Assembly (NCBI GenBank): GCA_030698575.1 | Contig: JAUYMQ010000048.1 | Coordinates: forward strand, 1-7,345 | Source of the DNA: Deltaproteobacteria bacterium | Lineage (GTDB): Bacteria > JAUYMQ01 | Direction of reading: 5' to 3' | DNA length: 7,345 nucleotides | Program-made: the position numbers and the translations under genes | Notes under the pieces: model-generated | What the model was told of the DNA's origin: nothing | What the model saw: only the letters and a program-made list of their open reading frames with translations | Databases searched by the model: none | Shown: positions 1 through 6,827 of the stretch, in pieces | How the letters are laid out: each line of letters opens with the position of its first letter | Position numbering within the stretch: the first letter of the stretch is position 1

Positions 1-619
1 CTTCTCCGGCACCATAGGGAGGCGGCGCGTGAGCCCGGGCGCCGTCATCGAGCCCGGTGACGATCTGGCCAATTTCGAGCTCATCAACCCGCTCACTCTC
101 AACTTCGAGGTTCCGGAGCGCTACCTTCCCGGCGTCCGGACCGGGCAGCCGGTGAAGCTGAAGGTCGTGGCTTTCCCGGGCAGGGACTTCAAGGGAACGG
201 TCTATTTCATCGATCCTCGCGTGAGCGCGGCCAGCCGCTCCGTTACCGTCAAGGCTCTTGTTCCCAACCCGGAGCTCGTCCTTCGGGCTGGGATGTTCGC
301 CAACACGCGATTGGTCATCGAGGAGAGGGATGAGGCCATCACCGTCCCGGAGCAGTCGCTCGTACCGCAGGGGGATCAGCAGTTCGTCTTTCGTGTGAAG
401 CCCGACTCGACGGTCGAACTCATTCCCGTCCAGACCGGGATCCGCGAGGCCGGCGTGGTGGAGATCGCGCAGGGGCTCGCTGGTGGTGACACTGTCGTGG
501 TCTCGGGCCACCAGAAGATCGGGCCGGGCAGCAAGGTCATGCCCTTCGGCACTCCGCCGCCCGGCAAAGCTCCGGCCGCAGGCGAAGGCACCGACGCGAA
601 GCCGGGGGATAGCGCGTGA
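1..619 (+). CDS. RND efflux membrane fusion protein (HlyD/AcrA family), 5'-partial
   Basis: This is the periplasmic adaptor that links an inner-membrane RND pump to an outer-membrane channel. The frame is open from position 2. The first GTG, at 29, is internal, because the residues before it (FSGTIGRRR) lead straight into the family's beta-barrel region, so the true start lies left of the window. About 205 C-terminal residues are visible. The beta-barrel domain contains PLTLNFEVPERYLPGVRTGQ and the GRDFKGTVYFIDPRVSAASR strand region. It is followed by the typical GMFANTRLVIEERDEAITVP segment and a membrane-proximal domain (VQTGIREAGVVEIAQGLAGG, then DTVVVSG). The signal peptide, hairpin and lipoyl half would be upstream. 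The protein ends in a low-complexity Ala/Pro/Gly tail. Its TGA overlaps the GTG start of the permease by 4 bp, so the two are co-translated. Family assignment is confident; the substrate is unknown. Confidence 0.93.
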   Translation, partial: FSGTIGRRRVSPGAVIEPGDDLANFELINPLTLNFEVPERYLPGVRTGQPVKLKVVAFPGRDFKGTVYFIDPRVSAASRSVTVKALVPNPELVLRAGMFANTRLVIEERDEAITVPEQSLVPQGDQQFVFRVKPDSTVELIPVQTGIREAGVVEIAQGLAGGDTVVVSGHQKIGPGSKVMPFGTPPPGKAPAAGEGTDAKPGDSA

Positions 620-3600
620 AGCTCTCCGAGACAGCCATCCGGAGACCGGTTCTCGCCTCGGTCATGAGCATCATCATCGTGCTCTTCGGAATGATCGCCC
701 TCTTCCGCCTCCCCGTCCGACAGTACCCCGACGTCGATCCGCCCATCGTCTCCGTCACGACCATCTATCCGGGCGCCAACCCCCGCGTGGTCGAGACCGA
801 GGTGACCGAACCGCTCGAGGAGCAGATCAACGGCATCGAGGGAATCCGCACGCTCGTCTCGCAGTCTCGCGAGCAGGTCTCGACGATCACGGTCGAGTTC
901 ACCCTCGATCGCGACGTGGACGTGGCGGCGCAGGACGTGCGCGATCGCGTCCTTCGGACGCGCAACCAGCTTCCGAACAGTATCGAAGAACCCATCATCG
1001 CCAAGCAGGACGCCGACGCGAGCCCCATCATGTGGATCGGCCTCTCGGGGGCGCGCTACACAGCGCTTGATCTCACCGACTACGCGGACAACGTGGTCAA
1101 GGAGCGGCTCGAGATCCTCCCCGGCGTTTCCTCCATCATCATCGGGGGGGAACGGAAGTACGCCATGCGGCTCTGGATCGACGCGGAGAAGCTGGCGGCC
1201 TATCAGCTGACGGTGGCGGATGTCTCGGAAGCGCTCCGGCGCGAGAACGTTGACATTCCGTCGGGCCGCATCGAAGGGATCGATCGCGAATTCACCGTCA
1301 GGACCCTGGGCGAAATGCGCAGCGCCGAAGAGTTCAATGCGATGATCATTGCGAACCGCGATGGGCAACCCATCCGGATTCGCGACGTGGGGAACGCGGA
1401 GCTGGGCGCGGAGGACGACCGCAATCTCGTGCGCTTCAACGGGAAGCCCGCCGTCGGCCTCGGCGTGGTGAAGCAGTCGAAGGCCAACAGCATCGAGGTG
1501 GCGAAGAACGTCAAGAAGGCCGTGGAGCAAACCCGAAGCATCCTCCCTACCGGCCTCGAAATGGTCGTCGCCTTCGATTCCTCTATTTTCATCGAGGACT
1601 CGATCAGGGAGGTCAAGAACACGCTCCTGCTGGCGGGGTTCCTCGTTATCCTGGTCATCTTCCTCTTCCTGCGCACGCTGCGCGGCACGCTCATCCCCGC
1701 CATCACGATCCCGGTGTCGGTCATCGGCACCTTCACGATGCTTTACGCCCTCGACTATACGATCAACATCATCACGCTCCTGGGCCTGACCCTGTCCATC
1801 GGCCTGGTGGTGGACGATGCCATCATTGTCCTCGAGAACATCTACCGGCGAGTCGAGGCGGGGCAGCACCCCATGAAGGCGGCCCTCGACGGAATGCGCG
1901 AGATCGGGTTCGCCGTCATTGCCACGACCGTGGCGCTCGTTGCTGTGTTTACACCGCTGGCCTTCATGACTGGGACCACGGGGCGATTGTTTCGCGAGTT
2001 CGGGGTGACTCTCTCCGTGGCGGTGATCATCTCCACCTTCGTGGCCCTGACTCTGTCTCCCGCGCTCTCCGCGCGGATCCTCAAGAAAAGTGCGCGACAC
2101 GGCCGGTTCTACACGGGACTCGAGCGGGGTTTCGTGGCGACGGCCGACGCCTACCAGCGGCTCCTTCGCAGGGCAGTTTCACACCCCGCGCTGATGATGA
2201 CCGTCGCCGGAATCTGGATCGGCCTCGCTGTCTTTCTCGTCAGGGTGATCCCGCGGGAGTTCATCCCGTCGGCGGATAGCGGCTCGCTCTTCGTCTTCGC
2301 CCAGGCGCCCGAGGGATCAACCCTCGAATACACCAACCGCTACATGCATCAGGCAGAGGCCGTCATGCAGGCCCAGCCGGAGATCGACAAGCTGTTCAGT
2401 GTGATCGCCCTGGGCCTGAACACGCCGGGGGAAGTGAACTCCGGCGCGATGTTCGCCATGCTCAAGCCCCGTGACCAGCGCGAGCGATCGAGCCAGCAAA
2501 TCGTGCAGGAACTTTTCCCGATGATGATGGGCATCCCGGGCATGCTCGCCTTTCCCATCAACCCGCCGTCGCTGGGACAGAGCTTTCTGTCTCAGCCGGT
2601 CGAGTTCGTGATCCAGGGGCCGAACCTGAGCGAACTGGCCCAGATTAACGGGGCCGTCCTCGGGGAGGCGTTCGGGATTCCAGGGCTCATCAACGTCGAT
2701 TCCGATCTCAAGCTAAACAAGCCCGAGCTCGAGGTGGAGATTGATCGGAATCGCGCGAGCGACCTCGGCGTTTCCGTGCGCGACGTTGCGACGACGCTCC
2801 AGATCCTGCTCGGGGGCGAACATCTCTCCGATTTCAAGCGGGGCGCCAAACAATACGAGGTGAAGGTCCAGCTCCGGGACTTTGATCGCGTCACGCCCTC
2901 CGATCTCGAGCGTCTCTACGTGCGCGGCGCCGGCGGCCAGGTGGTGCAGCTCTCGAGCCTCCTGAAGGTCAAGGAGAGTGTCGCCCCCCGCCAGCTCAAT
3001 CACTACCAGCGCCAGCGCGCGGCCAAGATCACGGGAAGCGTTGCGCCGGGCTTCGCGCTTGGAGGCATCCTCGACCAACTCCAGGCCATCGCCGACAAGC
3101 ACCTCCGGCCCGGCTTCTCGACGGCGCTGGCGGGACAATCCCGGGAGTTCAAGGAATCGGCCAACGCCCTCTACTTCGCCTTTCTCCTTTCGATCATAGT
3201 CATCTACCTGACGCTCTCGGCCCAGTTTGAAAGCTTCCTTCACCCCCTCACAATCCTGTTCACCGTCCCTCTGGCCGTGACGGGCGCCTTCGTCGGACTG
3301 ATAGTGACTGGAAATACGCTGAACCTGTTCAGCGAGATCGGCCTGGTGATGCTCACCGGTCTCGTTACGAAGAACGCCATTCTGATCGTTGAATTCGCCA
3401 ACCAGCTTCGCACGCAGGGAAGCTCGCTCATCGACGCGACTGTCGAGGCCTGCAGGCTGCGGTTCCGCCCCATTCTCATGACGACGGTGTCGACGATCTT
3501 CGGCACCCTCCCCATCGCCCTTGGTCTGGGCGCCGGCGGCGAGAGCCGCGCCCCGATGGGTGTCGCGGTCATCGGCGGACTCTTCTTCTCCGCCCTGATC

Positions 3601-3744
3601 TCGCTCCTGGCGGTGCCGGTGGTCTACATCCTCCTCGACAACCTTTCATCTTTTGTAGCCGGAAGGGCGGCCGATCGGAAAGTTGCCGGCGGGCTCTTCC
3701 CGGCGACGCCCCCCCGCCCAGGAGGCTCCTCAGATGGCGGTTAG
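616..3744 (+). CDS. RND multidrug efflux permease, HAE1 (AcrB-like) family
   Basis: This is the inner-membrane proton-driven pump subunit that works as a trimer with the adaptor encoded just upstream. The 1042-residue length is normal for AcrB/MexB-type proteins. TM1 lies at about residues 13-33, and a large periplasmic loop follows (about 34-335, with QYPDVDPPIVSVTTIYPGA). TM2-TM6 lie at about 336-485. A second periplasmic loop spans about 546-849 and TM8-TM12 about 850-1007. Proton-relay residues are present: the Asp pair D400-D401 in TM4 (GLVVDDAIIVLENIYRR) and K919 in TM10 (GLVTKNAILIVEFANQ), matching AcrB D407/D408 and K940. These residues and the hydrophobic pattern indicate the drug/lipid-type HAE1 branch rather than the metal-ion HME branch, though I cannot name the substrate. 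The GTG start is fixed by the 4-bp overlap with the adaptor and by the family N-terminus (LSETAIRRPVLASVMSI). The 3' end overlaps the next gene by 11 bp. No truncation or frameshift was seen. Confidence 0.96.
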   Translation: MKLSETAIRRPVLASVMSIIIVLFGMIALFRLPVRQYPDVDPPIVSVTTIYPGANPRVVETEVTEPLEEQINGIEGIRTLVSQSREQVSTITVEFTLDRDVDVAAQDVRDRVLRTRNQLPNSIEEPIIAKQDADASPIMWIGLSGARYTALDLTDYADNVVKERLEILPGVSSIIIGGERKYAMRLWIDAEKLAAYQLTVADVSEALRRENVDIPSGRIEGIDREFTVRTLGEMRSAEEFNAMIIANRDGQPIRIRDVGNAELGAEDDRNLVRFNGKPAVGLGVVKQSKANSIEVAKNVKKAVEQTRSILPTGLEMVVAFDSSIFIEDSIREVKNTLLLAGFLVILVIFLFLRTLRGTLIPAITIPVSVIGTFTMLYALDYTINIITLLGLTLSIGLVVDDAIIVLENIYRRVEAGQHPMKAALDGMREIGFAVIATTVALVAVFTPLAFMTGTTGRLFREFGVTLSVAVIISTFVALTLSPALSARILKKSARHGRFYTGLERGFVATADAYQRLLRRAVSHPALMMTVAGIWIGLAVFLVRVIPREFIPSADSGSLFVFAQAPEGSTLEYTNRYMHQAEAVMQAQPEIDKLFSVIALGLNTPGEVNSGAMFAMLKPRDQRERSSQQIVQELFPMMMGIPGMLAFPINPPSLGQSFLSQPVEFVIQGPNLSELAQINGAVLGEAFGIPGLINVDSDLKLNKPELEVEIDRNRASDLGVSVRDVATTLQILLGGEHLSDFKRGAKQYEVKVQLRDFDRVTPSDLERLYVRGAGGQVVQLSSLLKVKESVAPRQLNHYQRQRAAKITGSVAPGFALGGILDQLQAIADKHLRPGFSTALAGQSREFKESANALYFAFLLSIIVIYLTLSAQFESFLHPLTILFTVPLAVTGAFVGLIVTGNTLNLFSEIGLVMLTGLVTKNAILIVEFANQLRTQGSSLIDATVEACRLRFRPILMTTVSTIFGTLPIALGLGAGGESRAPMGVAVIGGLFFSALISLLAVPVVYILLDNLSSFVAGRAADRKVAGGLFPATPPRPGGSSDGG
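3720..3725 (+). promoter_or_regulatory. Shine-Dalgarno deciding the oxidoreductase start
   Basis: A perfect AGGAGG sits 8 nt before the ATG at 3734, inside the last codons of the RND permease. The same frame is open from an ATG at 3683, but that start would add 17 Arg/Pro-rich residues that overlap permease coding sequence and lack a good ribosome binding site. The start at 3734 puts the FAD-binding beta strand near the N-terminus, as expected for the family. Confidence 0.85.
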
Positions 3745-5098
3745 CGGTGACGCGCGCCACGCTGTTGCGATCATCGGTGGGGCGACGGCGGGCGCCGAAG
3801 TTGCAGGCAGCCTGGCCCGGCGGGGCGTCGAAACCGTGGTCTTCGAGCAGAACGACCGCCCCTACGGCAAGATCGAGGACGGCCTGCCCCGCTGGCACGT
3901 GGAGCTCAGAAAGAAAGAATACCGGCTCATCGATCAGAAACTCTCCCTCCCCGGCGTCCACTTCGTTCCCCGGACGAAGATCGGCCGCGACATCCCCTTC
4001 GAGGAGCTGGTCAAGGGCTGGGGCTTCACGGGCGTGATTCTCGCGGTGGGAGCCTGGCGTGACCGTCCGCTGGCCGTACCCGGCGTGGACGCCTACGTGG
4101 GCCGGGGGCTCGTCTACCAGAACCCTTTCATCTACTGGTTCAACCACTCCGTCGAAAAGGGCTACGACGGTCCCGTCTTCGAGATCCTCGACGACGCGAT
4201 CGTCGTGGGCGGCGGGCTGGCCTCCATCGACGTCGTCAAGGCGCTTCAGATCGAAACCACGCGGCAGGCGCTGGCCGCCCGCGGGATCGAGGAAGAGGTG
4301 CTGACGCTCGAGGTCGAGGGAATTCCGGACGTGCTGGCCAAACACGGGCTCGCGTGGGAGGCGCTCGGGCTACAGGGGTGCACCCTCTACTACCGCCGCC
4401 GCGAGGAGGACATGCCGCTGGTCGAGGCGCCGCCCGGGGCCGACGCGGCGAGGCTGGCCAAGGTGGCCCAGGGCCGGAGGAAGATCCTCGAGAAGGCGAT
4501 GCGCAAGTATCTCTTCAAGGTATGTGCGCAGCTGGCCCCGAAGGATGTCGTCGTGGAAGGCAACCGCCTCGTGGGGCTCGTCTTTCAGCGGACGCGCATC
4601 CAGGACGGGAAGATCGTCGAGGTTCCGGGAGAGACTGTCGAGGCGCGCGGATCGATGGTGGTGAGCTCCATCGGAAGCGTCCCGGAACCGCTGGGAAGCA
4701 TTCCGATGAAGGGTGAGCTCTACTGCTTTACTGACTGGAAGCTCGGCCGCTTCGAGAACTACGAGCACGTTTTCAGCGCGGGAAACGTCGTCACCGGAAA
4801 GGGGAACATCGTCGCGTCGCGGAAACACGGGGCAGTGATTGCCGCCCACGTGATCGAGCGCTTCCTGGGTCTCGACAGCGCGGGGCACGCGGGAGAGGAA
4901 GCGATGGCGGCGCCTGCGAGGGAGGCGGCACGCGAGACGGCCGAAGTGATCGCGCGCGAAATTACCGGGCGCCCGCCCCTGCCTGCGGCCACGCTGTCGT
5001 CGATCCGAGAACGGGTTCGAAGGCGGCAGAACGAAATCGGCTACGGCGACGACTACAATGCCTGGATCAAGCAGGTGACTCCGCCCGACATGGTCTGA
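3734..5098 (+). CDS. FAD/NAD(P)-dependent oxidoreductase (GltD / ferredoxin-NADP reductase-like)
   Basis: This is a 454-residue cytosolic flavoprotein of the two-dinucleotide-binding-domain type (adrenodoxin reductase/FprA and glutamate synthase small-subunit relatives). It probably moves electrons between NAD(P)H and an unidentified partner. The FAD Rossmann motif is at about residues 11-24 (VAIIGGATAGAEVA), a GxAxxG variant of the usual GxGxxG, followed by the acidic strand end VVFEQ. The second conserved stretch is VILAVGAWRDRPLAVPGVD (about 101-119). The NAD(P) motif is at about 156-165 (IVVGGGLASI), and the basic YYRRREEDMP at 219-228 resembles the NADPH-phosphate-binding part of GltD proteins. 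The C-terminal FAD segment reads FSAGNVVTGKGNIVASRKHG (347-366), with Asn where many relatives have Asp. A helical Ala/Arg-rich tail (about 381-454) is unassigned. There are only three scattered Cys (216, 264, 331), so no Fe-S domain or redox disulfide is apparent. It overlaps the RND gene by 11 bp and is probably translationally coupled to it. The fold is confident; the reaction is unknown. Confidence 0.85.
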   Translation: MAVSGDARHAVAIIGGATAGAEVAGSLARRGVETVVFEQNDRPYGKIEDGLPRWHVELRKKEYRLIDQKLSLPGVHFVPRTKIGRDIPFEELVKGWGFTGVILAVGAWRDRPLAVPGVDAYVGRGLVYQNPFIYWFNHSVEKGYDGPVFEILDDAIVVGGGLASIDVVKALQIETTRQALAARGIEEEVLTLEVEGIPDVLAKHGLAWEALGLQGCTLYYRRREEDMPLVEAPPGADAARLAKVAQGRRKILEKAMRKYLFKVCAQLAPKDVVVEGNRLVGLVFQRTRIQDGKIVEVPGETVEARGSMVVSSIGSVPEPLGSIPMKGELYCFTDWKLGRFENYEHVFSAGNVVTGKGNIVASRKHGAVIAAHVIERFLGLDSAGHAGEEAMAAPAREAARETAEVIAREITGRPPLPAATLSSIRERVRRRQNEIGYGDDYNAWIKQVTPPDMV

Positions 5099-5131
5099 CG
5101 GGCGCCCCGTGCACCCGGGATCTCCACCGTC

Positions 5132-5149
5132 AACGCCGGCTCAGGCGTT
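5132..5149. terminator. Weak hairpin between convergent genes
   Basis: AACGCC (5132-5137) and GGCGTT (5144-5149) form a 6-bp stem with a 6-nt loop that includes the stop codon of the minus-strand small gene. A smaller ACGGG/CCCGT hairpin lies at 5098-5110, right at the stop of the oxidoreductase. Neither has a long T-tract. The position between two convergent genes fits a bidirectional terminator, but the stems are short for such GC-rich DNA and could be chance. Confidence 0.3.
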
Positions 5150-5479
5150 TCCGCCCGCAGTTCCCTCGGAAGCGCAGGCAAATCCCTGATCCGTCGCCCG
5201 CAGAGTCCAGATCGCCCCGTCGCGCCATTCGGTCTGCTCGTGCCAGTGGTTCGCCTTGCCGTCCGCCAGCAGCCGGTTGAGGGTAGGCTCGGGGCTGCCC
5301 GCGACGGCCGTGATCTCGATCAGGCCCAGCTCACGCAGCCGGAAAAGCGTCGCTACGAATTCCGCCGGCTCGTCGAAGTGCTGGCAGAACACACCACAGA
5401 CGACGTGCCAGGGCTCCTCGTTCGCCACGTAACCCAGAATCGCCTTGTCGGTCTCGTCGATCTGCACGGCCTCGGCCAC
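5141..5479 (-). CDS. Small winged-helix-like protein of unknown function
   Basis: I do not recognise a named family for this 112-residue protein. It starts at a GTG (complement of 5477-5479) with a good GGAGGGG ribosome binding site at 5485-5491. It begins 15 bp after the alpha/beta hydrolase stop on the same strand, so the two are probably one transcript. The sequence reads as an initial helix (IDETDKAILGYVANEEP), a second helix with WHVVCGVFCQHF, and a third amphipathic helix (EFVATLFRLRELGLIEI). A beta-hairpin ends in WRDGAIWTLRATDQGF (85-100). This helix-helix-helix-wing order, with LRELGLIE before the wing and LTDxG-like wording after it, is typical of small winged-helix domains. DNA binding is not shown, and the domain could instead bind protein. 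C28 and C32 with H25 and H34 cluster in helix 2. No signal peptide or membrane segment is seen. It is real by RBS, codon pattern and spacing; its function is unknown. Confidence 0.75.
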   Translation of the reverse strand: MAEAVQIDETDKAILGYVANEEPWHVVCGVFCQHFDEPAEFVATLFRLRELGLIEITAVAGSPEPTLNRLLADGKANHWHEQTEWRDGAIWTLRATDQGFACASEGTAGGNA

Positions 5480-5494
5480 CGGCGCCCCTCCGGC

Positions 5495-6355
5495 TCAGGA
5501 GAGCGAGCTGTACTTCAGAAAAGAACCCACCGCGCTCGTGTAGGCGGAAGGCTTCTCCTCGTGGATGAAAAGGCCGCAGCCGGGGATGATGTCGAAACGC
5601 GTGGGTGCAGGCAGCAGCTCCCGCAGGCGCCATCCCTGTTCGAGAGAGAAGAACTTGTCGTCCTCGCCCCACAGCACGTACTTGGGCATCTTCAGCTCCG
5701 CATATTTGGCGGCCGGTTCGTCGACGTCCTTCCACGCGAAGTCCCTCATGAACCTGAGACTCGATCGGATCTTCACGTCTGAGGCCGCATTGGGCGCCAC
5801 CAGGATGCGGAAGAACTCGTCGAAGTCGAAGGTATTCAGATGCGAAAAGCAGAGCCCGAAGCCAAGCGGGCTCTTCGCGAGAGCGCGGCTGGAGAACGTC
5901 ATCCCCATGATGCTCTTTGCACCGGGCAACCGGCTGATCGTTTTCAGTGAATTCACGAGGAGGGACTGGCGCTCCGGGACCTCCGTGTCGGCCAGCACGA
6001 GGCGCGAGACCCGCTCGGGATGGGCCACCGTGTAGGTTCGGACGATCGACCCCCCGGAGTCGTGCCCCACGAGGGTCGCTTGCCGGAGATCGAGCGCATC
6101 CATGAAGCCTGCGACGACTTTCGCCTGCGCCGGGATGCTGTGATCCCGATCGGGATCATGCGTGCTCTCTCCCGCGCCCAGCAGATCGAGCGCGATGCAT
6201 CGCCGTTCGCGCGCGAGCTCGGGCACGACCTTTCGCCAGGTGAGCGAGGAGAGCGGCCAGCCATGCACAAAGAGGATCGGCTCTCCGCTTCCCACCTCGC
6301 GATAGGCAATCTCGAGATCGCCCACCCTCGCCTTCTTGATTACGTCGAAGCTCAT
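5495..6355 (-). CDS. Alpha/beta hydrolase with Asp nucleophile elbow, atypical catalytic His
   Basis: This 286-residue alpha/beta-hydrolase-fold protein is of the haloalkane dehalogenase / epoxide hydrolase-like group. The start is ATG at 6355, preceded by the purine-rich GGGGAGGGG. The frame runs upstream to 6484, but that extension is Arg/Gly-rich and unlike the family. Visible motifs are the oxyanion HGWP (31-34), DLLGAGES (57-64), the nucleophile elbow GHDSGG (97-102, Asp99 at the nucleophile place), a cap region (about 130-210), and the acid strand WGEDD (229-233). The C-terminal loop reads IPGCGLFIHEEKP (257-269). The family normally has a catalytic His directly after that Gly (GHF or GHW type); here it is Leu262, codon CTT at 5570-5572, one base from the His codon CAT. 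His265 three residues later is the only nearby substitute. The enzyme may be inactive, use His265, or have shifted chemistry. There is no signal peptide, so it should be cytosolic. It is probably transcribed with the small gene 15 bp downstream. Confidence 0.9.
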   Translation of the reverse strand: MSFDVIKKARVGDLEIAYREVGSGEPILFVHGWPLSSLTWRKVVPELARERRCIALDLLGAGESTHDPDRDHSIPAQAKVVAGFMDALDLRQATLVGHDSGGSIVRTYTVAHPERVSRLVLADTEVPERQSLLVNSLKTISRLPGAKSIMGMTFSSRALAKSPLGFGLCFSHLNTFDFDEFFRILVAPNAASDVKIRSSLRFMRDFAWKDVDEPAAKYAELKMPKYVLWGEDDKFFSLEQGWRLRELLPAPTRFDIIPGCGLFIHEEKPSAYTSAVGSFLKYSSLS

Positions 6356-6403
6356 CGCCCCTCCCCTACGCCTCCCGCCGATGACGGCGCCGGCGCGCCT
6401 CGC

Positions 6404-6409
6404 AGTATA
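6404..6409 (-). promoter_or_regulatory. Candidate -10 element for the hydrolase operon
   Basis: On the minus strand this reads TATACT, five of six matches to the sigma-70 -10 consensus. Transcription would begin near 6397 and give a leader of about 40 nt before the ATG at 6355. No convincing TTGACA-like -35 lies 16-18 nt upstream, so this is a candidate on position and -10 match only. Confidence 0.35.
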
Positions 6410-6520
6410 CCGGAATCCTTCGGCGGATCGGGAGCGCCCCGGCTGTCCCGGTAGTGGGAAGGAGGACGCGCGCGGACCTGCCACCTCCTCGACATAGTCT
6501 TCACATCATCCAGCAAAGCA

Positions 6521-6542
6521 CTGAAACAGATATGTTTTTCAG
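6521..6542. promoter_or_regulatory. AT-rich imperfect palindrome, possible operator
   Basis: CTGAAACA (6521-6528) and TGTTTTTCAG (6533-6542) are inverted copies around a GATA centre, with two extra T in the right arm. It is the most AT-rich spot in the intergenic region. It could be a regulator binding site for the divergent genes, but there is a single copy and no adjacent regulator gene. Confidence 0.25.
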
Positions 6543-6695
6543 GATCCCTGGAGGCAGGGTGAACAGGCCGATTCCGGACCTCCGGCCGCATTGGGCCTGA
6601 TTGATTCATGCGCATTGGCGCGGGTCAGACAGCTGATCACAAGCGCCATCCGAGCACACCCCGGCTTGAATAATTCGGCCGCCCGGACGTTTCTC

Positions 6696-6723
6696 TTGAT
6701 CAGCCTCCCGAGGGGGGTATCCT
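6696..6723 (+). promoter_or_regulatory. Candidate sigma-70 promoter for the glycine-zipper lipoprotein
   Basis: TTGATC at 6696-6701 and TATCCT at 6718-6723 are separated by 16 nt. Each matches four of six consensus bases. Transcription would start near 6730, leaving a leader of about 98 nt before the ATG at 6828, long enough to contain the hairpin at 6779-6816. The -35 overlaps one arm of a GCTGATCA / TGATCAGC inverted repeat (6632-6639 and 6697-6704). Confidence 0.35.
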
Positions 6724-6778
6724 GAGCCCTGCGCCGTTCGGATTCCCCCGCGCATCTGGCGGCGTGGCGCGCGGCGCT

Positions 6779-6816
6779 CGTTCCCGGGCTCGCGACGTCT
6801 CGTTATTGCGGGAACG
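6779..6816 (+). promoter_or_regulatory. Leader hairpin abutting the lipoprotein ribosome binding site
   Basis: CGTTCCCG (6779-6786) and CGGGAACG (6809-6816) are a perfect 8-bp inverted repeat, with one further T-G wobble, around a 22-nt loop. The right arm runs into the Shine-Dalgarno GGAGG (6816-6820), which is 7 nt before the ATG. In mRNA the stem would touch the ribosome binding site and could influence translation or protect the 5' end. A regulatory role is inferred. Confidence 0.4.
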
Positions 6817-6827
6817 GAGGAAATTGA

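Larger units (their letters stand above)
6356..6827. other. Non-coding divergent intergenic region (472 bp)
   Basis: The region lies between the start of the minus-strand hydrolase and the start of the plus-strand lipoprotein, so promoters for both should be here. Its base composition is uneven, with an AT-richer patch at about 6490-6545 inside GC-rich DNA. Short open frames cross it but lack recognisable protein content. It contains the candidate promoters and inverted repeats listed separately, plus a minor CCCTG/CAGGG hairpin (6546-6559). I saw no tRNA, no riboswitch pattern and no sigma-54 promoter. Confidence 0.7.

Noticed and set aside
29-31. GTG at 29 as start of the adaptor protein
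   Set aside because: The frame is open to the window edge and the preceding residues continue the family's sequence; a protein beginning here would lack the lipoyl and hairpin halves needed for function.
376-2100. A 574-codon open frame on the minus strand opposite the adaptor and permease genes
   Set aside because: Its product is Asp/Arg/His-rich low-complexity sequence with no domain, and it is fully antisense to two unambiguous pump genes. Such frames are expected in GC-rich DNA with G/C at third positions.
3683-3733. Upstream ATG start giving a 471-residue oxidoreductase
   Set aside because: The extra 17 residues (Arg/Pro-rich) lie over permease codons and lack an RBS, whereas the ATG at 3734 has a perfect AGGAGG at ideal spacing.
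5240-5782. Plus-strand frame opposite the small gene and hydrolase end
   Set aside because: It is antisense to two genes with good RBSs and motifs, and its product has no recognisable domain.
6352-6615. An 87-codon minus-strand frame whose TGA overlaps the hydrolase ATG by 4 bp, with an internal AGGAGG near 6485
   Set aside because: The ATGA overlap is suggestive of coupling, but the product is Pro/Arg/Gly-rich without fold-like hydrophobic pattern, its start has no good RBS, and it would cover the likely hydrolase promoter. Conservation data could reverse this.
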